Origin: Thermonema rossianum DSM 10300
Lineage (GTDB): Bacteria; Bacteroidota; Bacteroidia; Cytophagales; Thermonemataceae
Reading direction: 5' to 3'
Length of the DNA: 64,000 nt
NCBI RefSeq assembly: GCF_000426825.1
Contig: NZ_AUGC01000014.1
Location: 1 to 64,000, forward strand
Shown here: one piece after another, positions 1-8,217 of the stretch
How positions within the stretch are numbered: the first letter of the stretch is position 1
Layout of the letters: each line of letters begins with the position of its first letter
Notes under the pieces: model-generated
Told to the model about the DNA's origin: nothing
Databases searched by the model: none
Seen by the model: only the letters and a program-made list of their open reading frames with translations
Translations under genes and position numbers: made by a program

Positions 1-3
1 CCC

Positions 4-94
4 TGTCATTTCGAGCGCAGCGAGAAATCTCTTTGCTTCTTGTGGCTTGGTTTGATGAGATTTCTCACCTCACTGCGTGAGATTCGAAATGACA
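4..94. repeat. Palindromic dispersed-type repeat (imperfect inverted repeat)
   Basis: The outer arms TGTCATTTCGA (4-14) and TCGAAATGACA (84-94) are exact inverted copies. A second inner pair, GAGAAATCTC (22-31) and GAGATTTCTC (57-66), is also exactly complementary, with small unequal gaps between the two pairs. The element could fold as a long hairpin. No protein is encoded and it lies downstream of the NADH dehydrogenase gene stop. From memory, similar 'TGTCATTTCGAGCG...' palindromes occur in many copies in Bacteroidota genomes; only one copy is seen in this window, so multiplicity is not shown here. Confidence 0.7.
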
Positions 95-158
95 AACTAC
101 GCTTGTGCTTCGCCCGGGATGGCAAAGGGAAAGCTCGGTTGGGCGGGGTGCCGGGGGT

Positions 159-1487
159 TTATGTCTCCGGCTGTCCGGCAGGTTTTTGCTGTTGCGCCCG
201 GGGTTTATAGCGCCGAATAATGAGGCGGTTGCCTTTTTCATAGGTAAAATAACTCCACATCCAGTTGAGCATGACCAGTAGTTTATTGCGGAAACCACTG
301 ATGGCCAGCAAGTGCACCACAGACCACAGCCACCAAGCCAGACGCCCGGCCAAACGGCGCTTGCCTATGTCGGCAACGGCTTTGCGCTTGCCTACGGTCG
401 CCATGCTGCCTTTGTCATGATACACAAAAGGACGCAGGGGCTGCCCTTCCAACAAACGCAACAGGTTGCCTGCCAGATGCCTGCCCTGTTGAATGGCGGG
501 CTGTGCCACCATAGGGTGCCCTTTGGGGTAGGCATCGCTTACCATAGCAGCCACATCGCCAATGGCAAAGATGCGCTCAAAGCCTTTCACACGGTTGTAT
601 TCATCGACCAACAAGCGATTGCCGGCGCCCACCACTTCCCGTGGAATCCCGCCCGGATGGCTGCCCTTCACGCCGGCGGTCCAGATGACGGTGCGTGCCC
701 GCAATGGTTCGCGGTCTTTGATGCGCACCGTTTCGCCGTCGTAGGATTGCACCATGGCGCCCAAGTCCACATGCACGCCCAAATCTTGCAGGTATTTCAG
801 CGCCTTCTGCCCGGCTTTTTCCGACATGCCTGCCAACAGGCGGTTGCCGGCTTCCAGCAGGTAAATTTGCATGTCTTCTTGGTGCAATTCGGGATAGTCG
901 GCAGGCAGGATATAACGCTTGAATTCGGCAAGTGCGCCTGCCATTTCCACGCCGGCGGGTCCACCGCCTACTACCACAAAGGTGGTGCAGGCTTGTTGTT
1001 CTTGTTTATCGCAGGTATAAACCGCCTGCTCCAGATTTTGCAGAATTAGGCTGCGCATATTCAGGGCGTCCCGGATACTTTTCATGCCGATAGCATTTGC
1101 CTGCACGTCGTGCAAGCCGAAGTAGTTGGTTTCACTACCGGTAGCTATCACCAAGTAATCGTATGCAATCCACCCTATGTCGGTGATGAGGCGGCGCCTC
1201 ACGGCGTCTATTTCCAAGACTTCGGCCATACGGAAATAAAAACCGGGATAGCCCTTGAAGCGCTTGCGCAGGGGCATAGCAATGCTGTCGGGTTCTATGC
1301 CCGCCGATGCCACCTGATAGAGCAAGGGTTGGAATTGATGGAAGTTGTTTTTATCGATAAGCACCACCTGAAAACGCCCTTTGGGCAGGTGTTTGATAAG
1401 ATTCATGCCGGCAAAACCGCCGCCGACTACTACCAGACGGGGCAGATTGGTGTCGGGCAGGCAAACGGGTTGAGTGGGGTAAGACAT
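159..1487 (-). CDS. ndh: Type II NADH:quinone oxidoreductase (NDH-2)
   Basis: 442 residues, the normal length for NDH-2, a single-subunit flavoprotein that passes electrons from NADH to quinone at the inner face of the membrane without pumping protons. The FAD-binding motif GGGFAGMNLIKHL lies near residues 22-34, and a second dinucleotide motif, GGGPAGVEMAGALAEF, near residue 175 would bind NADH. A third FAD contact, 'IFAIGDVAAM', is near residue 310. The C-terminal 60 residues are rich in Trp and basic residues, as expected for the membrane-attachment helices. It is the last gene of the copper operon, 11 bp after the haem-binding protein gene. E. coli NDH-2 is known to reduce Cu(II), so a copper-linked role is possible but is inference here. 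Confidence 0.9.
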   Translation of the reverse strand: MSYPTQPVCLPDTNLPRLVVVGGGFAGMNLIKHLPKGRFQVVLIDKNNFHQFQPLLYQVASAGIEPDSIAMPLRKRFKGYPGFYFRMAEVLEIDAVRRRLITDIGWIAYDYLVIATGSETNYFGLHDVQANAIGMKSIRDALNMRSLILQNLEQAVYTCDKQEQQACTTFVVVGGGPAGVEMAGALAEFKRYILPADYPELHQEDMQIYLLEAGNRLLAGMSEKAGQKALKYLQDLGVHVDLGAMVQSYDGETVRIKDREPLRARTVIWTAGVKGSHPGGIPREVVGAGNRLLVDEYNRVKGFERIFAIGDVAAMVSDAYPKGHPMVAQPAIQQGRHLAGNLLRLLEGQPLRPFVYHDKGSMATVGKRKAVADIGKRRLAGRLAWWLWSVVHLLAISGFRNKLLVMLNWMWSYFTYEKGNRLIIRRYKPRAQQQKPAGQPET

Positions 1488-1498
1488 AGCTGCGTTTG

Positions 1499-1960
1499 TT
1501 ATGGTTGTGACATCAGAGATTCAAAGTAGCGAATTAAACGCTGCCGTTCAAAGGAGGTGAGACGGGCTTCCGGATGCAGAGGGGTGTAGTAGGCAGGGGG
1601 CATGCTCCGGTCTTTGATTTGCGACACAATGGAATTCAGTTTGTTGCGACGCCGCCGGCTGCTGTAATCGCTCCATAAAGAGAAGTTCAGCTCTTCACGT
1701 CCCTCATGTATATGTTTGCGCACCCAGTATTTGCCCGGCTGCAGGTGGGCATACCAAGGCAAGCGCCCTTCATAGCTGTGACAATCATAGCAGGCAGCTC
1801 GAATCAAAGCAGCAAGTTCTGCCGGTGGCTTCACTTGGCGTATGAAATCTTTGTGACGCCACTCATGCGGCGGGGGTGCCTCAACAGCAGGGGCAGGCAG
1901 CAGCTGCATGAGAAAAACGATGCCTACTGCCCCTATTATCCATTGAAGTCTACGGCTCAT
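1499..1960 (-). CDS. Haem-binding domain protein with CxxCH motif
   Basis: 153 residues with one N-terminal membrane/signal segment (about residues 8-25), then a soluble domain expected in the periplasm. A single haem c attachment motif, CYDCH, is followed by 'LPWYAHLQPGKYWVRKHI' and 'GREELNFSLW', the hallmark of the Bacteroidota haem-binding domain family (Pfam haem_bd). A late motif, 'DRSMPPAYYTPLHPEARL', also fits: such domains use a Met-Pro-Pro segment that may supply an axial ligand. Its ATG overlaps the stop of the upstream DUF3347 gene by 4 bp (ATGA), so the two are probably translationally coupled. Family assignment is firm; the electron partner is unknown. Confidence 0.85.
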   Translation of the reverse strand: MSRRLQWIIGAVGIVFLMQLLPAPAVEAPPPHEWRHKDFIRQVKPPAELAALIRAACYDCHSYEGRLPWYAHLQPGKYWVRKHIHEGREELNFSLWSDYSSRRRRNKLNSIVSQIKDRSMPPAYYTPLHPEARLTSFERQRLIRYFESLMSQP

Positions 1961-2535
1961 GGTTTGTTTATTTCTGACTCTATCCGCCCACAGGCAGGCA
2001 TTTTAGCGCCCATGTAGGGATTAGCAATCTCTTCTGTGGCACTTATCCAGTAGGCTCCTTTGTTGTTGAAAGCCATGGGGCAATGTGCCCAGTAGAGTTT
2101 TTGTTCTACCCCTTGTTTTTGCAACAGGTCCTTGATGTCTTGGCTCAAGATACTCAAATGCTCCCTTTGGTGATGGATTTCATCGATGCTTTCTTGTATA
2201 TGACGTGCATGCTCCATGGCACTCTCCAGAATTTCTTTTATTTCTGCTTGTCCGGCAGCCGGCTGTTGTGCATGCTCTTTCAAGGCAGCTTCCAGCTGCT
2301 TGGCGGCTTCGCCCGCCTTTTCTGCGTCGTCGGCAGCAAGTGCCCGGCTCAATGCAAGGTAGCTATCCACGATGGCTTTCGTCGATACCGGCGATGCCTT
2401 CGCTTCGTCCGTGGTAGTTTCGGTGGATTGCTTGTGTTCTTTTTCTTTTTGCTTTGTGTTGCTCTCTGCTTCCGGCTTGCATGCCGCAAACAGCAACAAT
2501 CCTAACATATAAATGAATAAGTGTTTTGCTTTCAT
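1957..2535 (-). CDS. DUF3347-domain lipoprotein
   Basis: 192 residues from the chosen ATG at 2535; an in-frame upstream ATG at 2574 would add 13 residues but would bury the signal peptide. The N terminus is a lipoprotein signal ending FAAC (Cys19), followed by a Glu/Lys/Thr-rich linker to about residue 60. The rest is a DUF3347 domain: helical, ending with HCPMAFNNKGAYW and a final NPYMGAKMPACG motif. The conserved His, Cys, Met and second Cys make a plausible Cu(I)/Ag(I) site, but this is inferred. The same domain forms the C terminus of the adaptor encoded at 3136-4926, so the operon carries it once free and once fused. Confidence 0.8.
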   Translation of the reverse strand: MKAKHLFIYMLGLLLFAACKPEAESNTKQKEKEHKQSTETTTDEAKASPVSTKAIVDSYLALSRALAADDAEKAGEAAKQLEAALKEHAQQPAAGQAEIKEILESAMEHARHIQESIDEIHHQREHLSILSQDIKDLLQKQGVEQKLYWAHCPMAFNNKGAYWISATEEIANPYMGAKMPACGRIESEINKP

Positions 2536-2587
2536 GACTTTTAGAAGTTTGGTTAATTTTTTTAATACTCGCAATCAAGCAAGAGGC

Positions 2588-2610
2588 GGCAGGGAGCGAA
2601 GCCCCCTGCC
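2588..2610 (-). other. Hairpin between two operon genes
   Basis: GGCAGGG (2588-2594) and CCCTGCC (2604-2610) form a perfect 7-bp GC-rich stem with a 9-nt loop in the 89-bp spacer between the HMBD lipoprotein and DUF3347 genes. No T-run follows on the minus strand, so it is more likely an mRNA processing or stability element than a terminator. Confidence 0.45.
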
Positions 2611-2624
2611 ATACTGAGACTGTC

Positions 2625-2963
2625 TTATTCGGTTTTTTGACCTTCAGTTTTTGCCTCTACTTTCTCAAGCGGCATATGACACACCGGGCATTCGCCTTCT
2701 TTGTCATACATCTTGTCTTTTTCGCACTTCATGGGGCATTGATACATCACCCCGGCTTGCTGCATGTGCTCTTCATGCATGCCTTCATGGCTTTCTTCTT
2801 TGTGCATGTCTTCGTGCATGCCTTCGTGCCCTTCTTCATGCATGGGCATTTGTTCGCTTTGCTGCTCCTGTTTTTCTTCTTGTTTTTCTTGTTTCTCGCC
2901 GGAGCAGGCGGTCAGGCTCATGGCAAAAGCCACGGCAAGAGCTACTACGATTTTTTTCATCAT
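2625..2963 (-). CDS. His/Met-rich lipoprotein with heavy-metal-binding domain
   Basis: 112 residues. The N terminus is a lipoprotein signal with lipobox LTAC (Cys20). A Gln/Glu/Lys-rich linker follows, then a degenerate repeat of 'HEGMHE'-like units (about residues 40-68) giving a dense run of His and Met, typical of extracytoplasmic copper/silver sponges. The C-terminal third holds YQCPMKCE and CPVCHMPLEKVE, the heavy-metal-binding domain also found at the N terminus of CusB-type adaptors, including the one encoded at 4926. It sits between the small membrane peptide gene and the DUF3347 gene. A periplasmic metal chaperone or buffer is the likely role. Confidence 0.8.
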   Translation of the reverse strand: MMKKIVVALAVAFAMSLTACSGEKQEKQEEKQEQQSEQMPMHEEGHEGMHEDMHKEESHEGMHEEHMQQAGVMYQCPMKCEKDKMYDKEGECPVCHMPLEKVEAKTEGQKTE

Positions 2964-2976
2964 AACTTTTTTGTTT

Positions 2977-3114
2977 TTAAGGTTTAAAGATTTGAAAAAG
3001 AAGTATACTCAACACCAGCAAGCCCAGCAGGATGCTGATGATTTGATTGAGCCATTGTTTCCACTGTCTGGGCGGTCGATGGTTCTGAAAGGCATCTTTG
3101 CAACAATCTTTCAT
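2977..3114 (-). CDS. 45-residue CC-motif membrane peptide in the copper operon
   Basis: This short reading frame fills the gap between the HMBD lipoprotein and the CusB-like adaptor, on the operon strand. It runs from ATG at 3114 to TAA at 2977 and starts 21 bp after the adaptor stop. The product begins MKDCCKDAFQNHRPP, has a basic/aromatic stretch 'RQWKQWLNQ', then one hydrophobic helix (about residues 25-42) and ends QIFKP. The vicinal Cys4-Cys5 next to a single membrane span would place a thiol pair at the cytoplasmic face if the helix is oriented by the positive-inside rule. Position and composition suggest a small accessory subunit of the metal pump. I have no certain family name for it. 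Confidence 0.6.
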   Translation of the reverse strand: MKDCCKDAFQNHRPPRQWKQWLNQIISILLGLLVLSILLFQIFKP

Positions 3115-3135
3115 AGCGAATCCATGTTTTAAGCT

Positions 3136-4926
3136 TTACTGACGGGGTGTAAGCATTTGTTTCACCGAACCACAGCGCAGCATTTTGCTTCCAAAATAGG
3201 GATTCCGTATGTCTTTTTCACGGCTCAACCAATAGGCGCCCTCATTATTATCTGCCATGGGGCAGTGCTGCACATATAAAGTATCTTCAGCCACGGGCAG
3301 ACGGCTTGCCCAAGCAATAAAGGCTTCGGAAAGAGGCAAGAAAGCACGACGCATGCTTTCTATGTCTTGGGTTTGGGCGATAGTTGCCGCTGCCGGTTGA
3401 ATGCGCTCTGTCTGTTGCATCCAGAAGCCATGCATTTCGCCCTTCCATGCTTTCATGGGTATCTGTTTTAGATGGCGCAGCATGCTTTGTGCTGCCTTGC
3501 GGGCTGCCTCCCCGTCGTCATTGACCAAAGCGTTTTTCAGGCGGTCGTAGTCGTCAAGCAAAAGGCGCAAAGAGGGTAACAGGCTTGCAGGCACTGCATC
3601 CGCCTTCGTTTTGGAAGGGGAGGCCTCCGCATGCATGCCGCCATGATGATGCCCGGTGAAAGCTGCTCCCCCCTGCCGATTCATCATGCTTGGTTTTCCG
3701 GCAAGCTGGGCTGCCGCATCGATGGCAAAGGTGCCGTAAACGGCTATCTCTTCGCCTTCTTGCAAACCGCTTTCTATTTCGTAGAAGTCACCCAAAGAAG
3801 GACCCAGCACTACCTCCCGCATTTCGAAGTAAATGCCGCTGTCATGCCGGCTCATCACATATACCACCGAGCGCTTGCCCGTCCACATCACAGCCGTTTT
3901 GGGCACCAGCAGGGCTTGTGCCGCTTGCCGGCGGGCGGCTTGCACCTCTGCCACCACCAGCATACCGGGTTTCAACTGCCCGCCGGGGTTGGCTTGCACC
4001 ACCCGGGCACGTGCCACGCGGCTTTGGGGATCCACTACCGGATCGATGTAATCGACGATGCCTTCGAAAGTTTTTCCCGGCAATGCTTGCAAATGATAGC
4101 TTACCCGCATGCCGCGCTGTATCCAGGGGAAGTCTTCTTCGTACACATCCAGCAGTACCCACACGGTAGAGAGATCGGCAATTTCAAAAAGGCTTTGCCC
4201 GGTGCTTACGTAATCGCCTACATTCACTTGCTTTCGCACCACATAGCCCGACACATTGGCAAGCACCGGAAATACCCGTTGCACGCTGCCTCCGGTTATG
4301 ATGTGTTCTATCTGACGGTCGGTGAACTTCCAGCTGCGCAGTTTTTCCTTGGCGGCCTCCACCAGTGGCGAAGTGGTGCCTTGAAGGCGCACTGCCTGCA
4401 GCAATTCCTCTTGGGCGCTAATCAACTCGGGCGAATAGATATAAGCCATCACCTGCCCACGTTGCACATACTGCCCGGTAAAGTTTATCATCAGGCGCTC
4501 GACCCGCCCCGGAATGTGTGCCGGCTGTGTGGCCACGGTCTGCTCATTGACGGCCACCCGCCCATTGAGACGCAGCTGCTTGACCTGCTTCCCTTTTTCT
4601 ACCTTGAAGGTTTGCACCTGCGCCAGTGCCATGGCCGTGGGTGTCATTTTTACTGCATAAGCAGGCGCTTGCCCACCATCATCAAGCGTATTGGCAGGCA
4701 CCAAATCCATACCGCAAATAGGACATTTACCCGGTTCGTTTTGGCGTATTTGCGGGTGCATGGAACAAGTCCAAACTTGCGCCTGCGTGTGTGCGCCCTC
4801 ATCATGGGCAACAGGCGCACGGTCAGGGGCTGAAGGACTGAGCCAATAACCCGCCAACAAACCGGCAGCAAACAACAATAAAGCCAACAGGCGGCGGTCT
4901 TTCAAATATCGAAGTATGGTTTTCAT
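3136..4926 (-). CDS. CusB-type RND periplasmic adaptor with C-terminal DUF3347
   Basis: 596 residues, well above the roughly 400 of a plain CusB. One N-terminal anchor helix (about 12-29) is followed by a heavy-metal-binding domain with 'WTCSMHPQI' and 'CPICGMDLVPA' (about 51-80). The membrane-fusion part (about 100-410) includes a barrel-sandwich region with 'HIPGRVERLMINFTGQYV' and a beta-barrel region with 'VWVLLDVYEEDF'. A His/Met linker (HHHGGMH) leads to a DUF3347 domain (about 450-590) with HCPMADNNEGAYW and a C-terminal NPYFGSKMLRCG motif. The adaptor would link the inner-membrane pump to the TolC-like channel and pass Cu(I)/Ag(I). Its ATG overlaps the ATPase stop by 4 bp (ATGA). Confidence 0.88.
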   Translation of the reverse strand: MKTILRYLKDRRLLALLLFAAGLLAGYWLSPSAPDRAPVAHDEGAHTQAQVWTCSMHPQIRQNEPGKCPICGMDLVPANTLDDGGQAPAYAVKMTPTAMALAQVQTFKVEKGKQVKQLRLNGRVAVNEQTVATQPAHIPGRVERLMINFTGQYVQRGQVMAYIYSPELISAQEELLQAVRLQGTTSPLVEAAKEKLRSWKFTDRQIEHIITGGSVQRVFPVLANVSGYVVRKQVNVGDYVSTGQSLFEIADLSTVWVLLDVYEEDFPWIQRGMRVSYHLQALPGKTFEGIVDYIDPVVDPQSRVARARVVQANPGGQLKPGMLVVAEVQAARRQAAQALLVPKTAVMWTGKRSVVYVMSRHDSGIYFEMREVVLGPSLGDFYEIESGLQEGEEIAVYGTFAIDAAAQLAGKPSMMNRQGGAAFTGHHHGGMHAEASPSKTKADAVPASLLPSLRLLLDDYDRLKNALVNDDGEAARKAAQSMLRHLKQIPMKAWKGEMHGFWMQQTERIQPAAATIAQTQDIESMRRAFLPLSEAFIAWASRLPVAEDTLYVQHCPMADNNEGAYWLSREKDIRNPYFGSKMLRCGSVKQMLTPRQ

Positions 4927-6968
4927 GACTGATGCAACTTTACTTGTTTTTTCAATAATTGAGCATTCAAAGCAACGATAATGGTACTTACACTCATCAA
5001 TACACCACCAATGGCAGGGCTTAACATAATGCCCCAGGGGGCCAGCACACCGGCGGCCAAAGGCAAGGCAAAGAGATTATAGCCGGTAGCCCACCACAGG
5101 TTTTGGCGCATCTTGCGATAAGTAGCCCTGCCGAACACAATCAAATGCACAATGTCTTGCGGGTTGCTGTTTACCAAAATGATATCTGCCGTTTCGGCGG
5201 CAACGTCTGTGCCGGAACCTACGGCAATCCCCACATCGGCTTGTGCCAAAGCGGGCGCGTCATTTACTCCGTCGCCGGTCATGGCCACAAATTCACCTTG
5301 TTGTTGCAATTCCTTTACGATGCGCTGCTTTTCGTCGGGCAATACTTCGGCATAAAAGCCATCCAAGCCCAGCTTCTTGCTTACTGCCTCTGCCACGCGA
5401 TGGCTGTCGCCGGTGGCCATGAATACTTTGATATGCATGCGATGCAGCTGCTCTACCGCCGGTTTTGACTCTTCACGCAAGGCATCTGCCAAAGCAAGAT
5501 AACCGATTGGCTTCCCATCGTATATCAGCAACACTACCGTTTCGGTGCCATCGCCTTCTGCCTCTGCAGGCAAGTCGCCGTATTGCTCCTTGTAAAAAGC
5601 CGTATTGGTAATCATCAGCTCCTTCCCTTCATACTCTCCTCTAATCCCCTTGCCGGTAATATTTTCCACAGCTGTAACTTCTAAAAGAGACGCTCCCTCC
5701 TCTTGGGCTTTTTTCACTATGCCATGAGCAATGGGGTGCTCCGAGTGTTGTTCCAAAGAGGCAGCCAGCTGCAGTACCTTTTCTTTTGTGTAGTCAGGAT
5801 GCAGGGAGCCACAACGCCGTACGCCAAAGTTGCCTTGGGTGAGCGTGCCGGTTTTGTCAAAAACCATCACACTGATTTTGCGGGCATTTTCAAAGGCAGT
5901 GCGGTTGCGAATAAGCAAGCCGTTTTGCGCTGAAATAGTAGTAGAAATAGCCACAACCAAAGGAACTGCCAAGCCCAATGCATGCGGACAGGCAATAATC
6001 ATGACAGTAACGGCACGTTCCAAAGCAAAATCGAGCGGACTGCCGCTGCTCCACCAAATAATGAAGGTGAGCGCCCCCACTCCCAGCGCTATGTAGAAAA
6101 GCCATGCCGCGGCTTTGTCTGCCAAGTTTTGGGTTTTCGACTTGCTTTTTTGTGCCTCTTGTACCATGGCTATGACTTTGTTCAGGTAGGTGTCGTTGCC
6201 TACATGGGTAACGCGTACCACCAAAACGGCATGGTCGTTGACCGAACCCGCCGCCACCCGGTCACCCGCTTTCTTGGCTACCGGCACCGACTCTCCCGTA
6301 AGCATCGATTCGTTGACATAGCTCTCGCCTTCTATGACTTCGCCATCGGCAGGGATGCGCTCGCCGGGGCGTATCACTACTTCATCGCCCGCTTGCAAAT
6401 GCTCTACTTTAACTTCTTCAAAGCTGCCATCCGGCTTGCGCCGCCGGGCAGTAGCCGGCAACAACTGGCTGAGTGCTTCCAGCGCCCGCGAAGCCCCCAT
6501 GACAGACTTCATTTCGAACCAGTGTCCCAGTAGCATAATGTCAATGAGCGATGCCAATTCCCAAAAGAAAGGCTTACCTTCAACAAGTTGTAAAGCTACT
6601 GCGGTGCTGTAGAAATAAGCTACCGAAATAGCCAAAGCAACCAGGGTCATCATAGCGGGTTGACGGCGCCCCAGTTCCTGCTTCATACCTTTCAGAAAAG
6701 GAAGCCCTCCGTAAAAGAAAAGAGCCGTAGCCAAGGCGAGCTGTACATAAGCAGCCGGTGCCCACTGCCAAGAGATGCCCACCCATGACTGTAGCATGGG
6801 CGACAACAAAAGGATGGGCAAGGTAAGTATCAAAGAAATCCAGAAGCGGCGCCGGAAATCGGATACCATATGGGCGTGATGGTCATGCCCGTGGTTGTGC
6901 TCCTGCGCATGTCCATGATGATGGGCATGCTGTGTGTGGTTATCGTGTTTAGAGGCGTGTTGATTCAT
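4923..6968 (-). CDS. copB: CopB-type copper/silver P1B-ATPase
   Basis: 681 residues. The N terminus carries a long His-rich tail (about 14 His in the first 33 residues) and no Cys-based metal-binding domain, as in CopB rather than CopA. Core motifs are all present: TGES (224-227), the transmembrane metal motif CPH (327-329) in place of CPC, phosphorylated Asp371 in DKTGTLT, SEHP, and [10 protein letters not shown]. The last helices read NLWWATGYN and [13 protein letters not shown], a pattern of the P1B-3 subgroup. It is predicted to export Cu or Ag from the cytoplasm using ATP. It lies between the channel and adaptor genes, with a 4-bp gap and a 4-bp overlap. Confidence 0.92.
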   Translation of the reverse strand: MNQHASKHDNHTQHAHHHGHAQEHNHGHDHHAHMVSDFRRRFWISLILTLPILLLSPMLQSWVGISWQWAPAAYVQLALATALFFYGGLPFLKGMKQELGRRQPAMMTLVALAISVAYFYSTAVALQLVEGKPFFWELASLIDIMLLGHWFEMKSVMGASRALEALSQLLPATARRRKPDGSFEEVKVEHLQAGDEVVIRPGERIPADGEVIEGESYVNESMLTGESVPVAKKAGDRVAAGSVNDHAVLVVRVTHVGNDTYLNKVIAMVQEAQKSKSKTQNLADKAAAWLFYIALGVGALTFIIWWSSGSPLDFALERAVTVMIIACPHALGLAVPLVVAISTTISAQNGLLIRNRTAFENARKISVMVFDKTGTLTQGNFGVRRCGSLHPDYTKEKVLQLAASLEQHSEHPIAHGIVKKAQEEGASLLEVTAVENITGKGIRGEYEGKELMITNTAFYKEQYGDLPAEAEGDGTETVVLLIYDGKPIGYLALADALREESKPAVEQLHRMHIKVFMATGDSHRVAEAVSKKLGLDGFYAEVLPDEKQRIVKELQQQGEFVAMTGDGVNDAPALAQADVGIAVGSGTDVAAETADIILVNSNPQDIVHLIVFGRATYRKMRQNLWWATGYNLFALPLAAGVLAPWGIMLSPAIGGVLMSVSTIIVALNAQLLKKQVKLHQS

Positions 6969-6972
6969 GATA

Positions 6973-8217
6973 TTAGTAGGTTTGTGTGTTCAGATATTCC
7001 CAGTCGGCTTTGGCTTTTTGAAAGCGCACATAAGCCGATATTTGCTTTTTCTTGTATTCGAACAGCTGCTGCTGCACCCGGAGCACTTCCTCAAAATCGC
7101 TTTGACCTTGCCCGTAGGCTGTCAGCAACAACTGCAGGGTTGTGTGTACTTTGTCGATGTTTTCGCCATAAAGCCGGTAGTAACGGTAACTTTCCCACAG
7201 TTCAAACTGCACTTGGGCAGCTTGGCTCTGCAACTCATTGAGCGTTTGGCGCATTTCATATTCCACGCTTTGTTGACGGGCAAGGGCTTCGGCTTCGGCT
7301 GCCCGGTAGCGCTTGCCCCACAGGGGCAAAGACACCGACAGCATGGGCATGAGTATGTCGCGCCCGTTTTGCTCTACATTCATGTCTTGACGCTTGCTTA
7401 CCACCACATAATCAAGCCCCAGCCCAAAACGTGGTTTGCGCTGCAGCTTTGCCAAGGTCTGTTGTTCTGCTGCGGCTGCCTGCAGGTGCTCCAGCGCTTG
7501 TACCCGCGGGTGGGCATCCGCCATCAGGCTATCGACTGCCAACAAAAGGCTGTCAGGTGGCAGTAAGGTATCGGGCGGCAACAGGCGGGTGCTGTCTGGG
7601 CGGTTGAGCATGCGGTTGAGTTGTACCTGCCATGGATAGGCTTTTTGTTTGAGGGCTTCCAAACTAAGGCGCGCTTCCTGCAATTGCACATCCAGGCGCA
7701 GGTAGTCTGCCATGGAAGCCTTTCCCGATGCCAGGCGGCTGCGTAAAATAGGCTCATATTGCTCCAGCCACTGTACATTTTCCAATTCAATGGCATACCA
7801 AGCCTGCCACTCAAACCACGCCCAGTAGGTCTTGCTGAAAAGCATCCACTCACGAGCTGCCCCGGCTTGCCAGTATAAGGCTTGCGCCCGGGCTTCGGCA
7901 GCGGCCGCACGCCGCCCGGCTTTCAATGTGCCCCACCAAGGCAACATTTGATTGACAGACAAACGCAGGCGCTGTGCACCCAAACGGGTTTCTACAGGTA
8001 ACAAAAACCAGCCAACGCTTACAGTGGGTTCAGCCAAATAACCGGCCTGCAGGCTGCGTTGCCGGTAAGCCTCTACCATCTTACGCTGCGCTTGCAAGGC
8101 GGGATTTTGCTCTATGAGCTGCCGGCGGTAGAGCTCCGGTATTTGGGCACGGACCACCCCAGCCATCATCACGAACAGCAGTGCCAAACCGTATTTATGC
8201 ATTGTTTTTGTTTTCAT
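6973..8217 (-). CDS. TolC-family outer membrane channel (CusC-like)
   Basis: 414 residues with a signal peptide ending VVRAQ; a second ATG six codons in (8202) would give a shorter, more standard signal. Long helical stretches rich in Gln, Ala, Leu and Arg, in two similar halves, fit the outer-membrane efflux protein fold that forms the trimeric duct of RND pumps. The motif 'NRPDSTRLLPPDTLLPPD' between the halves is seen in heavy-metal efflux members. The gene starts inside the last codons of the CusA-like gene (23-bp overlap) and ends 4 bp before the CopB-type ATPase, so it belongs to the same transcript. Confidence 0.88.
   Translation of the reverse strand: MKTKTMHKYGLALLFVMMAGVVRAQIPELYRRQLIEQNPALQAQRKMVEAYRQRSLQAGYLAEPTVSVGWFLLPVETRLGAQRLRLSVNQMLPWWGTLKAGRRAAAAEARAQALYWQAGAAREWMLFSKTYWAWFEWQAWYAIELENVQWLEQYEPILRSRLASGKASMADYLRLDVQLQEARLSLEALKQKAYPWQVQLNRMLNRPDSTRLLPPDTLLPPDSLLLAVDSLMADAHPRVQALEHLQAAAAEQQTLAKLQRKPRFGLGLDYVVVSKRQDMNVEQNGRDILMPMLSVSLPLWGKRYRAAEAEALARQQSVEYEMRQTLNELQSQAAQVQFELWESYRYYRLYGENIDKVHTTLQLLLTAYGQGQSDFEEVLRVQQQLFEYKKKQISAYVRFQKAKADWEYLNTQTY

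Noticed and set aside
2764-2900. Tandem repeat DNA in the HMBD lipoprotein
   Set aside because: The His/Met units are degenerate at DNA level and clearly coding; they are treated as a metal-binding sequence, not a satellite.
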